Assembly (NCBI GenBank): GCA_023426855.1
Contig: JAEZBU010000411.1
Location: 1 to 25,061, forward strand
DNA length: 25,061 nt
Direction: 5' to 3'
DNA from: Pseudomonadota bacterium
GTDB taxonomy: Bacteria > Pseudomonadota > Alphaproteobacteria > Rhizobiales > Hyphomicrobiaceae
Within the stretch, counting starts at the first letter, position 1, and every line of letters begins with the position of its first letter. A program made the position numbers and the translations under genes. Below are positions 1-7,154 of the stretch, piece after piece. Below the pieces are notes generated by a model that was not told the DNA's origin, searched no databases, and was given only the letters and a program-made list of their open reading frames with translations.

Positions 1-94
1 CGGCGTCCGTCACAGCAAATATGCCCAGAAGCGCAACAGCCGCCCGCGTCCGGCTTCGTCGGAAACGTGATCTGATGCCGGTCAGCGGCTGGCT
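1..94 (-). other. Possible start of an exported protein running off the left edge (no canonical start codon)
   Basis: Reading leftwards on the minus strand from the in-frame stop at 95-97, the frame stays open to the window edge. It encodes an Arg-rich stretch (RSRFRRSRTR) followed by a hydrophobic run (AAVALLGIFAV) and then TDA, which is the shape of a signal peptide. However, there is no ATG, GTG or TTG before the hydrophobic run; only a CTG at 83-85 or an ATC at 74-76 could start it, and no Shine-Dalgarno sequence is visible. It may equally be chance. The plus strand also has open frames ending at 47-100 that could be the tail of a gene outside the window. Confidence 0.2.
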
Positions 95-95
95 C

Positions 96-275
96 TAGGG
101 CATTTCCGATTTAGGTCGAATGTGTCCCCTCCTGGTCATCCCGGGCCTTGTGCCCGGGATCCATCTCTCGGCTGGCGTCGACACGTGCAGTTGGATGGAT
201 CCCGGTGACAAGCACCGGGATGACAACTGTGGCTCGGTTGACGTCGCCGTTTCCATCTCAATCGGAAGGACCCTA
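96..275. repeat. Nested palindromic repeat element, about 180 bp
   Basis: Two pairs of inverted arms are nested around one centre. Outer arms 96-120 and 251-275 match at 19 of 25 positions. Inner arms 135-165 and 194-224 match at 27 of 31. Each inner arm also folds on itself: 138-146 with 152-160 (loop CTTGT) and 199-207 with 213-221 (loop ACAAG), both perfect 9-bp stems. The four mismatches between the inner arms fall exactly on two base pairs of these small stems (G145-C153 and C146-G152 on the left, T206-A214 and G207-C213 on the right), so the pairing is kept although the sequence differs. No ORF fits inside. It looks like a dispersed palindromic element of the kind common in alphaproteobacterial intergenic DNA; its copy number in the genome cannot be seen here. 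Confidence 0.75.
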
Positions 276-304
276 ATGCATGCTTGGTGCAGAGGGCCCG
301 CCGC

Positions 305-1258
305 TCAGCGCTGAGAAGGTTTGAGTGTTGGCGCGCTCGGGGCTTGTGCAACGCGCGCATCCCATGAGCCTGTGTCTCTGCTGCGAGTGTCCGCGACGGC
401 AGGGCGGAGAGCCGGCGCGGCCTTCGGAGTTTGGGCGACCGCTGTCGTCGGCGCAGCGTTTCTCGGTTCCTGTCGCGGATCGAGTTTCACCATTTGGCGC
501 ATGTAATCGACGTCGGACGCCGCGTTCTCATGCGACAGGTCTGCCTGTGCCATCTGCGTGGCCTCGCCATACTTGCCCTGCAAGCCGAGCACGAGAGCCA
601 GGTTCTGCCGAACCTTGGCATCGGCATTGCGGTCTTGCGCGATGGTGCGCAGCAATGGCTCCGCCTTATCGGCTTGTCCGTTGGCGGCGTGTGCCATCGC
701 AAGGTTGTTTACAACCGATGGCTGGCCAGGCGAGAGCTTCAACGCGCGCTCATAGAACTCGGTGGCCCCTTTGTAATCGCCCTGCTTTGCCAGCACGGTG
801 CCGCGCGCGGAAACAATCCGCCAATCCGGTTTGCCCGGGTCGTCCGCAAATGCCAGAAGTTTCTGGGCCAACGGCACCTGATTGAATTCGAGAGCAAGCC
901 GGCCATATTCGGATGCCAATTCGCGATCGCTGTTATGGAACAGTGCCACCTGCTGCAAAACCTGCAGGGCCTTTTCCTTTTGCCCCGCGGCTTTCAGATT
1001 GCGCGCGTAGCTGATCGCCGCGGTTTTATCGCGCGGGTTCTTATCGTATTGCTCGCCCCAATAGGCGACCGCCTTATCGAGCTCGGAGCCTGATTGCGGT
1101 TGCGACGCGACCGGATCATTGGCTTTGGCCAGCGATTGGATAGGCGCGTCGCCAAGCTGCGCGCAGGCGCCCATCATCAGCGCTGCCGACAGTGCAAACA
1201 ATACTCCACGGTACCTGGCAGCCGCATTGCGGCCCGGACCATGCCCCCCTACGAGCAT
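305..1258 (-). CDS. TPR-repeat lipoprotein, TadD-like
   Basis: This is a protein of 317 residues, probably anchored in the envelope. The N-terminus has Arg residues, a hydrophobic core (GVLFALSAALMMGA) and a cysteine at residue 32, a plausible though imperfect lipobox (MGAC). The middle carries several helical TPR units; the clearest lie around the segments DYKGATEFYERALKLSPGQ and GQADKAEPLLRTIAQD. The C-terminal 60 residues are Ala/Pro-rich and look disordered. TPR lipoproteins of this shape include TadD, an assembly factor of Flp/Tad pili, but no other tad gene is in the window, so that role is only a suggestion. The start at 1258 is preferred over an ATG at 1309 because AGGAG lies 8 bases upstream of it; the longer form would bury the signal peptide. 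Confidence 0.8.
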   Translation of the reverse strand: MLVGGHGPGRNAAARYRGVLFALSAALMMGACAQLGDAPIQSLAKANDPVASQPQSGSELDKAVAYWGEQYDKNPRDKTAAISYARNLKAAGQKEKALQVLQQVALFHNSDRELASEYGRLALEFNQVPLAQKLLAFADDPGKPDWRIVSARGTVLAKQGDYKGATEFYERALKLSPGQPSVVNNLAMAHAANGQADKAEPLLRTIAQDRNADAKVRQNLALVLGLQGKYGEATQMAQADLSHENAASDVDYMRQMVKLDPRQEPRNAAPTTAVAQTPKAAPALRPAVADTRSRDTGSWDARVAQAPSAPTLKPSQR

Positions 1259-1266
1259 CGACGTAT

Positions 1267-1271
1267 CTCCT
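1267..1271 (-). promoter_or_regulatory. Ribosome binding site for the TPR lipoprotein
   Basis: AGGAG on the minus strand, 8 bases before the ATG at 1256-1258. It decides the start over the upstream in-frame ATG at 1307-1309. Confidence 0.75.
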
Positions 1272-1387
1272 AACAAACCGCCGCGACTGGGCGCGAATCG
1301 GTTCCCCATACGTGAGCTTGTGCAACCGTGGTCAATAAAGCCTTAATCGGCCGTGGCGGTCCGGATCACGGTTCGTGCGGGGATGCA

Positions 1388-2257
1388 CTACCAGCGCAGC
1401 GCTTCGGCCGGCGGTTTCACCAGCTCAAAATGCAAGGGCCTGAGATCGGCCAGCAGCGTGGCGCATTTCAGATAGTCCTGGGGCGGCAGAGTTTGCCAGT
1501 CGCCGAGACGAAAGACGCAGCCGTCACAGGCAAACAGCAGATCTTTGCCGCTGATGTGGATCCAGTCGACCCAGTCGGCGCCGCTCGCCAGCAGTCCCGG
1601 CGCGATCGAGCCGTCATAAAGGTTCACGCCTTCGGAGGGCCACGTCGCGCAGAGCCGGGCCGTCGCGCGATGCGGCAGCAATGAGCGGATCTCAAACCAT
1701 TTCGGAATTGGCACATTGGCGATTGGCGTCAGGGCATTCGGGCCCTCGTTCAGCAGGATATTGCGCTCATCGAGAAATGCGCCGCCGCCGGTCCAGTGGC
1801 CGAAGCCCGGCCAGATGGCCAGCGCCGAGAAATAGGGTGGGGTGCTGATTGCCGTGAACGGACCGCCGATCGGCATTGGCCGAGGGTGCCCGCCTTGCGA
1901 ACTGGGTTCGGGCTTCATGTAGCGCGGTGTTTTGCGTCCGGCGCGGGTTGGGCGTGGCGCGAGCGCACGTATCGAATCGTAAGGGCCGCTGCGGACTGGC
2001 GCGATACGGTGGCGCGTCGGCATATGGTACTGCGCGGCCCAGTACATCAGCCTGCTGCCGGACGGCGACAGGTCGCACAGCTTGACCAGCCCCTTCATCC
2101 ATTGGCCGGATGTGAAGGTGTCGGTCTTAAGATCCCACGTCACCAGGTTCCAGTGTGTGCGTGGGCCGCGTCGCAGGATGACGGCTTTGGGTGCGGCTGC
2201 GGCGAACAGCACGCTCAGTCGTGTTCGGATACGAGGTTTGCGGACATCATCGCTCAT
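1388..2257 (-). CDS. Conserved-looking protein of unknown function, possible beta-propeller fragments
   Basis: I do not recognise this 289-residue protein. It has no signal peptide or membrane segment. The N-terminal part (about residues 24-75) reads like a beta-propeller blade: a Trp-rich strand pattern with TWDLKTDTF, GQW and DLSPSG. The last 80 residues contain a similar stretch (DWVDWIHISGKDLLFACDG followed by VFRLGDW). Between them lies a basic, Pro/Arg-rich linker (about residues 83-125). The protein is rich in Trp and Pro and encodes only three or four cysteines. The ATG at 2255-2257 has no clear Shine-Dalgarno; instead a perfect hairpin ends directly against it. It lies 67 bases downstream of the P450 stop on the same strand and could be co-transcribed. 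The coding call rests on length and on the propeller-like patterns in this frame. Confidence 0.65.
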   Translation of the reverse strand: MSDDVRKPRIRTRLSVLFAAAAPKAVILRRGPRTHWNLVTWDLKTDTFTSGQWMKGLVKLCDLSPSGSRLMYWAAQYHMPTRHRIAPVRSGPYDSIRALAPRPTRAGRKTPRYMKPEPSSQGGHPRPMPIGGPFTAISTPPYFSALAIWPGFGHWTGGGAFLDERNILLNEGPNALTPIANVPIPKWFEIRSLLPHRATARLCATWPSEGVNLYDGSIAPGLLASGADWVDWIHISGKDLLFACDGCVFRLGDWQTLPPQDYLKCATLLADLRPLHFELVKPPAEALRW

Positions 2258-2279
2258 GCCCGGATCAAATCATCCGGGC
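2258..2279 (-). repeat. Perfect 8-bp hairpin abutting a start codon
   Basis: GCCCGGAT (2258-2265) and ATCCGGGC (2272-2279) flank the six-base loop CAAATC. The structure touches the ATG of the 289-residue protein and covers the position where its Shine-Dalgarno should be. It has no U-tract in either direction. Confidence 0.6.
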
Positions 2280-2324
2280 ACGATACGTCAACCCGTCAGG
2301 GTCAGGACTGTGGACGCGCTGAGC

Positions 2325-3761
2325 TCAGCTCAGTTCGCGAATGCGGAACGGCAGGCCGCCCTTCGGCGTCAGTGTCACCGTGGCGTTGACGCCCGCAGGC
2401 TCCTGACCGACGTATTCCGGACGGAACCGGCGCAGCAGCATCGACAGGGCCAGCGTATTCTCGACCTGGCTCATCGCGCCGCCGATGCACGACCGCTTGC
2501 CCGCGCCGAACGGCAGATAGGTGTACTTCGCGCGCTTCTTGGCGGCGTCGCCCATCCAGCGCTCCGGCCGGAACTCCTCCGGTGCATCCCAGTACTTCGT
2601 GCTGTGGTGCACGCCGTATGAGAACATGACGATGCGGTCGCCGGGGCGAATTTCCTTGCCGCCGATTTCGTCCGGCTGTTCCGCGACGCGGATCAAGCCC
2701 CAGATCGGCGGATAGATGCGCATCGTCTCCTGGATCACCGCGCGGGTGTAGGCGAGCGCCGAGTAATCGGCTGCAGTCGGCGCACGGTCGCCATAGACGG
2801 TCTCGCCTTCGCGGCGGATGCGTTCGGCGGCCTCTGGCATCTTGGAGGTGAGATACAGCGACCACGCCAGCGTCAGCGCGGTGGTTTCCGTACCGGCCCA
2901 CAGATACTGCTTCATCTCGTCAACCGCCTGGGCGCGATCGAATTCCGGCACATTGGCGTCGGCGACGGCGGCCTGCAGCATCGTCAAGAGGGTCCGCTCG
3001 CGATGCTCGCGCGGATTGGCGGCCATCACCAGATCGGGTACGCCGCCCCAGACGTCGATCGCCTTTGCGGCGGTTTCTTCGGTGACCTCGAACTCTTCAC
3101 CGTTCGCGACCTTCTTCAAACGGATGGACTTGTGGTTCATCACGTCCGTGTAGGTCTTCACGCACTTGAACACGAAGTGCGGATTGAACGGCATGTCGCG
3201 GTCGAACAGCGCCTTGCAGATCATGTCGGCGGCAAGCGTCCAGGTCTGCTCGACCATTTCGACGGTTTCGCCGGTCTGCGCCAACTCGCGCCAGTTCTCC
3301 ATCTTGGAGCGGATGGCATCGAGGAAGTAGGGGATATACTCAGCGAACATATCCGGGTGGAATGCCGGCTGCTGCGGCGCCCGGATTTTCTGCCAGAGCT
3401 GGCCGTCGACGGTGATCATCGACTTGCCGAAGATTGGCCTCAGGCCATCGAAATACTTGGTGTAGTTGTTGGCCTTGCTGACCAGCACGTGCTTGAAGTG
3501 GTCCGGCTCGGTCAGCAGGACGACACGCTGGTTAGCCATGTTAACGGGAATGACGCCGCCATAGCGCTCTGCCATCTGCATGAGCGTGCGCATCGGATTT
3601 ACGGGATCGCCCTTCAGCAGTGGCGTGAGCTTGAACCAGATAGAGCTCTCTTCGCCGAGCTGATAGTCGTGCGTCGGTGTCGTGGCGGTCATGCTCGAGA
3701 TCACTCCGCGAGTTCGATCGTCCGCGCCGTCCGCGTTGGGATTATTGTTCCCGTCGTTCAA
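2325..3761 (-). CDS. Cytochrome P450
   Basis: A heme-thiolate monooxygenase of 478 residues (455 from the internal ATG). It shows the I-helix oxygen-binding motif AGTETT, the K-helix ExxR (ETMR), and the heme-binding loop FGAGKRSCIGG whose cysteine (Cys425 of the long form) is the proximal iron ligand. There is no N-terminal membrane anchor, so it should be soluble and depend on separate electron-transfer partners; no ferredoxin or reductase gene is nearby. The substrate cannot be read from sequence; the overall pattern resembles bacterial P450s of the fatty-acid/CYP4-like type. The first codon taken here is TTG at 3759-3761, preceded by CCAGGAG ten bases upstream. An ATG at 3690-3692 with GGAG 11 bases upstream is a good alternative, and the 23 extra residues (Asn/Asp-rich) look dispensable. 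Confidence 0.9.
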   Translation of the reverse strand: MNDGNNNPNADGADDRTRGVISSMTATTPTHDYQLGEESSIWFKLTPLLKGDPVNPMRTLMQMAERYGGVIPVNMANQRVVLLTEPDHFKHVLVSKANNYTKYFDGLRPIFGKSMITVDGQLWQKIRAPQQPAFHPDMFAEYIPYFLDAIRSKMENWRELAQTGETVEMVEQTWTLAADMICKALFDRDMPFNPHFVFKCVKTYTDVMNHKSIRLKKVANGEEFEVTEETAAKAIDVWGGVPDLVMAANPREHRERTLLTMLQAAVADANVPEFDRAQAVDEMKQYLWAGTETTALTLAWSLYLTSKMPEAAERIRREGETVYGDRAPTAADYSALAYTRAVIQETMRIYPPIWGLIRVAEQPDEIGGKEIRPGDRIVMFSYGVHHSTKYWDAPEEFRPERWMGDAAKKRAKYTYLPFGAGKRSCIGGAMSQVENTLALSMLLRRFRPEYVGQEPAGVNATVTLTPKGGLPFRIRELS

Positions 3762-3929
3762 CGGATTAGCGCTCCTGGCGACCGAATCATTGATATGGCA
3801 CGATCCAGCGCGACCCGGCGCCCCAGCGGAGTGTCGGCTGGAGGGTGCAATTCGGCGTGTACCACCAGCAGGACGCGTGGTCCAGAAGCTCTGTCCTACC
3901 CGCTACACAATGGCGCGCCGAATTCAGTT

Positions 3930-3942
3930 AGGGTGTTACCCT
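3930..3942. other. Small hairpin just past the purN stop
   Basis: AGGGT (3930-3934) pairs with ACCCT (3938-3942) around a three-base loop, five bases beyond the purN stop in its direction of transcription. It lacks a U-tract, so a terminator role is weak. The remaining intergenic sequence up to the P450 gene shows no feature I can support. Confidence 0.25.
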
Positions 3943-3946
3943 GAGA

Positions 3947-4597
3947 TCAACGGCTTGGCGAGAACAGCTGAGCCGTCTGGTTAACCGGCTTTCCACCGAT
4001 AACTTTTTGATCCACAAGCCTTGCCTGCCCCGAGGCGATCAGGCCGAGGGCGTGCGGATACAGCTTATGCTCAGCCGCGAGTATGCGTTCGGCGAGGCTG
4101 TCGGAGGTGTCGTCATCGGCCACCGGCACGGCCGCCTGGGCGATGATCGGGCCGGAATCCATTTCCGGAACTACGAAGTGGACTGTGCAACCCGTTATCT
4201 TCACGCCGGCGGCGAGCGCCTGCTCGTGCGTGGCTAAGCCTTTGAAAGACGGGAGGATTGACGGGTGGATGTTGAGCATCCGGCCATACCAGCCGTCGAC
4301 GAACGATGCCGTCATGAGCCGCATGAACCCCGCGCAGCAAATCAGCTCAACACCGGCGGACGTCAGGGCCTGATGCAGTGCGTCCTCGAAATCCTCGCGG
4401 CGAGCATACGCCTTGTGATCGATCGCCAGCGTGGCAATGCCCTGTGATTCGGCCCAGGCGAGGCCGGCTGCGTCGGGCCGATTCGATATGACGGTTACGA
4501 TCTCAGCCGGGAAATCCGTGTCGCGGGCAGCTTCGACCAGCGCCATCATGTTGGAGCCGCGGCCGGAAATCAGGATGCCGACGCGTGTCTTGGCCAT
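3947..4597 (-). CDS. purN: Phosphoribosylglycinamide formyltransferase
   Basis: This enzyme transfers a formyl group from 10-formyltetrahydrofolate to GAR, the third step of de novo purine synthesis, in the cytoplasm. The 216-residue length is normal for the family. The phosphate-binding loop SGRGSN is at residues 11-16. The catalytic triad is visible: Asn109 and His111 in the segment LNIHPSILPSFKG, and Asp147 in VPEMDSGPII. The ATG follows the purM stop by 9 bases with only a weak Shine-Dalgarno, so translation is probably coupled to purM. Nothing is missing or odd. Confidence 0.97.
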   Translation of the reverse strand: MAKTRVGILISGRGSNMMALVEAARDTDFPAEIVTVISNRPDAAGLAWAESQGIATLAIDHKAYARREDFEDALHQALTSAGVELICCAGFMRLMTASFVDGWYGRMLNIHPSILPSFKGLATHEQALAAGVKITGCTVHFVVPEMDSGPIIAQAAVPVADDDTSDSLAERILAAEHKLYPHALGLIASGQARLVDQKVIGGKPVNQTAQLFSPSR

Positions 4598-4606
4598 GAC
4601 GCTTGC

Positions 4607-5725
4607 TCAGTTCGTGCCAAATACGAGGTCGCCGGACAGAGCGACCGCTTCGGCCGTGCCCTTGCCTTTGGCCTGGCTCTTTGCGCCCGAGCCCTTGGTC
4701 AGCTCACCAATCACGCGGGCGTCCTCGCCTGCGGCGGTCAGGTGAGCCACGATGTCGTTGGCTTTATCCTTGGCCACCACCAGCACCAGTCCGATGCCGG
4801 CGTTGAACGTGCGCAGCAGCTCGGTCTGGTCGAGCTGTCCGGCGCGGGCCAGCCATCCGAACACCGCGGGCGCAGTCCACGACGACAGATCGACACTGCC
4901 CGCGATGCCGTCCGGCAGAACACGCGGCAGATTCTCGATCAATCCGCCGCCGGTGATGTGGGCGAGCGCTTTGACGCCGCCGGTCGCCCGGATCGCGGCC
5001 AGAACCGGCTTGACGTAGATCTTGGTCGGAACCAGCAGCGCTTCGGCAACCGTCTTGCCGGGGGCAAACGGCGCTGGATCATGCCAGTCGAGCTTTTCCT
5101 GCGCCACGAGACGGCGGATCAGCGAATAGCCATTGGAGTGCGGACCGGAGGACGGCAGCCCGATCAGCACGTCGCCGACAGTAATGTCAGGACGCGGCAG
5201 CACGGCATCGCGCTCCACCGCGCCGACGGTGAAGCCCGCGAGATCGTAGTCCTTCGCTGCGTACATGCCGGGCATTTCGGCAGTCTCGCCGCCGATCAGC
5301 GCGCAACCGGCCTGCTGACAGCCCTCGGCGATACCCGCCACGACAGCGCGGCCGACCTCGACGTCGAGCTTGCCTGTCGCGAAATAGTCTAGGAAAAACA
5401 GCGGCTCGGCACCCTGCGCCAGCAAATCGTTGACGCACATGGCAACCAGATCAATGCCGATCGTGCTGTGCAGTCCGGTGTCGATCGCGATCTTGAGCTT
5501 GGTGCCGACGCCATCGGTGCTGGCAACCAACAGCGGATCCTTGAAACCGGCGCGCTTCAGGTCAAACAGCGCACCGAAACCGCCGAGGTCGGCGTCGGCG
5601 CCCGGGCGGCGGGTGGCTTTCACCAGCGGCTTGATCGCTTCGACGAGCGCATTGCCCGCGTCGATGTCCACACCGGCATCGCGGTAGGTTACGGGCGCAC
5701 TCGCGCGTTGGCCTGGCTCGGTCAT
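4607..5725 (-). CDS. purM: Phosphoribosylformylglycinamidine cyclo-ligase (AIR synthetase)
   Basis: It closes the imidazole ring by the ATP-dependent conversion of FGAM to AIR, the fifth step of purine synthesis. The 372-residue protein contains the family signatures TDGVGTK (about residues 70-76) and GGETAEMPGMY, and the ATP-grasp-independent PurM/ThiL-type fold is evident throughout. The start is set at the ATG at 5723-5725, which follows an AGGG five bases upstream. The open frame extends to 5995, but the added residues have no family similarity and overlap the divergent gene. It is the first gene of a purM-purN operon and shares a 184-bp divergent promoter region with the DUF2066 gene. 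Confidence 0.96.
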   Translation of the reverse strand: MTEPGQRASAPVTYRDAGVDIDAGNALVEAIKPLVKATRRPGADADLGGFGALFDLKRAGFKDPLLVASTDGVGTKLKIAIDTGLHSTIGIDLVAMCVNDLLAQGAEPLFFLDYFATGKLDVEVGRAVVAGIAEGCQQAGCALIGGETAEMPGMYAAKDYDLAGFTVGAVERDAVLPRPDITVGDVLIGLPSSGPHSNGYSLIRRLVAQEKLDWHDPAPFAPGKTVAEALLVPTKIYVKPVLAAIRATGGVKALAHITGGGLIENLPRVLPDGIAGSVDLSSWTAPAVFGWLARAGQLDQTELLRTFNAGIGLVLVVAKDKANDIVAHLTAAGEDARVIGELTKGSGAKSQAKGKGTAEAVALSGDLVFGTN

Positions 5726-5794
5726 CGGATCCCTAATGCGCGCAATCCCGGCCATGCTGGCCGCTTTTCGGGGCAAACGAGAACCCCAGTCGGG

Positions 5795-5840
5795 CTCGGG
5801 CATTGACCGGTCCCCATTTTGGCCCCAATGGTCGCCCGAG
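5795..5840. promoter_or_regulatory. Inverted repeat in the purM / DUF2066 divergent promoter region
   Basis: CTCGGGC (5795-5801) and GCCCGAG (5834-5840) form a perfect 7-bp inverted repeat about 33 bases apart, roughly midway between the two divergent start codons. A TTGACC that could serve as a plus-strand -35 lies between the arms at 5803-5808, but no good -10 follows at the usual distance. Candidate only. Confidence 0.3.
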
Positions 5841-5909
5841 ATGGCGCGTCCTAGCAGACTTGGCGGGCCTAGGGCAACTTGCGCGCGCGAGCGGAAGAAG
5901 GGCGGGGCG

Positions 5910-7058
5910 GTGAGCAGGCTGAAGAGACGTTGTGCGCGGGCTGTCAGCGGTATGGTGACGGCAGCGGTCATGCTCGGCTTCACCGGGCATGCCACGACGT
6001 CGGCGATTGCTGCTGATGATGCCGTCTATACCATCGGTAACTATCCCATCGAGGCCAGCGCCGGAAATGCCGTTGCCGCCAAGGAGCGAGCCATGACGGA
6101 CGGCCGTCAGGCTGCCTTGAACTCGCTCCTCAAACGCATTGTGCCAGTGACGGCATACGGCCGGCTGGCCGGCGCCAAGAAGGCCAAGGCGAACGAATTG
6201 ATCGACGGCGTTGTGGTGCGCTCCGAGCGGACGTCGGCGACGCAGTACATCGCCAATCTCGATTTCTCGTTCCAGCCACAAGCTGTGCGTGATCTGCTGC
6301 GCCGCGAGGGCGTGCCGTTTGTTGACAATCAGGCGCCGGAAGTCGTGCTCGTGCCGGTGTACGTTGCGCCGACAGCCGGCCAGGGGCCAGTGCCGGCAGA
6401 TCTGTCGCCGCCGCGTGGATCCAGCATCTGGCAGTCGGCCTGGTCCGGCCTGGACCTCAAGAATTCGCTGACGCCGATCCGTCTGGGGCAAAGCAAATCC
6501 GAAATCTCCGCGGATGTCGTCGCTGCGATGCAGCAAGGCGATGGCAGTGCGTTGGGTACGCTTGCCAAGGCCTACTCTGCCGACCTGCTGCTGCTCGCCG
6601 TGGCCGAACCGGATCTCAAGGCCAGGCGGCTGAACGTCACCCTCACGGGGCGCGATGCGGTTGGCGACTTCGTATTGAAGCGTTCGTGGCGGATGGCCTT
6701 GGACGATGTCGCCTACTCGGCGGAACTTGCCGCTGTCGTATCGCTCGGAATCGTCGAAGGTCGCTGGAAGTCCGTTCGTTCGCGCGACGCGGAAGGCGGC
6801 GGCGGGTACACCGCGGGTGCCGCGCAGGTGCATCTGGTCGTCGAATTCCGCAACCTGCAACAATGGCAGGATATGCATCGCCAGCTCGTGCAGCTTCCCG
6901 GTGTGGAGAGCGTCGAGATCGGCGCTTTATCGGCACGCAGCGCCGATATTGCAGCGGTTTACTCAGGTGGACCTGACGCGCTTGCTGCGGCGCTCTCGGG
7001 ACGTGGACTCGACGTCCGCCAGGTCGGCGGAGTATTGCAGGTGCGTCCGGCATTCTAA
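5910..7058 (+). CDS. Exported DUF2066-family protein
   Basis: The sequence and its position next to purMN match the DUF2066 family, whose function is not established. The N-terminus is a signal peptide: Arg/Lys-rich VSRLKRRCAR, a hydrophobic stretch MVTAAVMLGF, and a likely cleavage after AIA at about residue 34. The mature part begins with a conserved-looking AVYTIGNYPIEASAGNAVAA followed by an AAL.SLLKRIVP motif. I chose the GTG at 5910-5912 because it gives an intact signal peptide of normal length; an internal ATG at residue 15 would remove the positive n-region, and the frame's earlier start at 5736 overlaps the purM leader. It begins a plus-strand run with the phosphatidyltransferase, PerM-type permease and HdaA-like genes. 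The product is predicted periplasmic or envelope-associated; 382 residues. Confidence 0.8.
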   Translation: MSRLKRRCARAVSGMVTAAVMLGFTGHATTSAIAADDAVYTIGNYPIEASAGNAVAAKERAMTDGRQAALNSLLKRIVPVTAYGRLAGAKKAKANELIDGVVVRSERTSATQYIANLDFSFQPQAVRDLLRREGVPFVDNQAPEVVLVPVYVAPTAGQGPVPADLSPPRGSSIWQSAWSGLDLKNSLTPIRLGQSKSEISADVVAAMQQGDGSALGTLAKAYSADLLLLAVAEPDLKARRLNVTLTGRDAVGDFVLKRSWRMALDDVAYSAELAAVVSLGIVEGRWKSVRSRDAEGGGGYTAGAAQVHLVVEFRNLQQWQDMHRQLVQLPGVESVEIGALSARSADIAAVYSGGPDALAAALSGRGLDVRQVGGVLQVRPAF

Positions 7059-7095
7059 CCCCTCGGGTCGCAGCATTGCGCGGCCGGTCGAGGGG
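7059..7095 (+). other. Hairpin after the DUF2066 gene
   Basis: CCCCTCG (7059-7065) and CGAGGGG (7089-7095) pair perfectly around a 23-base loop immediately after the stop codon. A T-rich stretch follows only after about 15 bases, so it is at best a weak terminator or an mRNA-processing structure within the gene run. Confidence 0.3.
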
Positions 7096-7154
7096 GCTTT
7101 GCGTCTGGTTTTTCTTCTGTCACTCTTCAGCACAAGCTACGAGTTCAAGAAACA

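Noticed and set aside
431..1093. Open frame of 220 codons antisense to the TPR gene
   Set aside because: The minus-strand protein has a signal peptide, a ribosome binding site and TPR repeats; the plus-strand frame shows none.
2319..2330. 12-base palindrome GCTGAGCTCAGC over the end of the P450 gene
   Set aside because: It overlaps codons for the last residues and the stop, has no spacer for a hairpin loop, and nothing around it suggests an operator.
3870..3925. A tRNA-like appearance of the sequence between purN and the P450
   Set aside because: Neither strand offers a seven-base acceptor stem, a T-arm with GGTTC, and an anticodon stem in the right places.
3003..3944. Open frame of 313 codons antisense to the P450
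   Set aside because: The P450 has all hallmark motifs on the minus strand, and this frame continues into non-coding DNA.
5733..6878. Open frame of 381 codons antisense to the DUF2066 gene
   Set aside because: It covers the purM leader and the signal peptide region of the exported protein. The sense frame has a signal peptide and family similarity; the antisense one is His/Arg-rich shadow.
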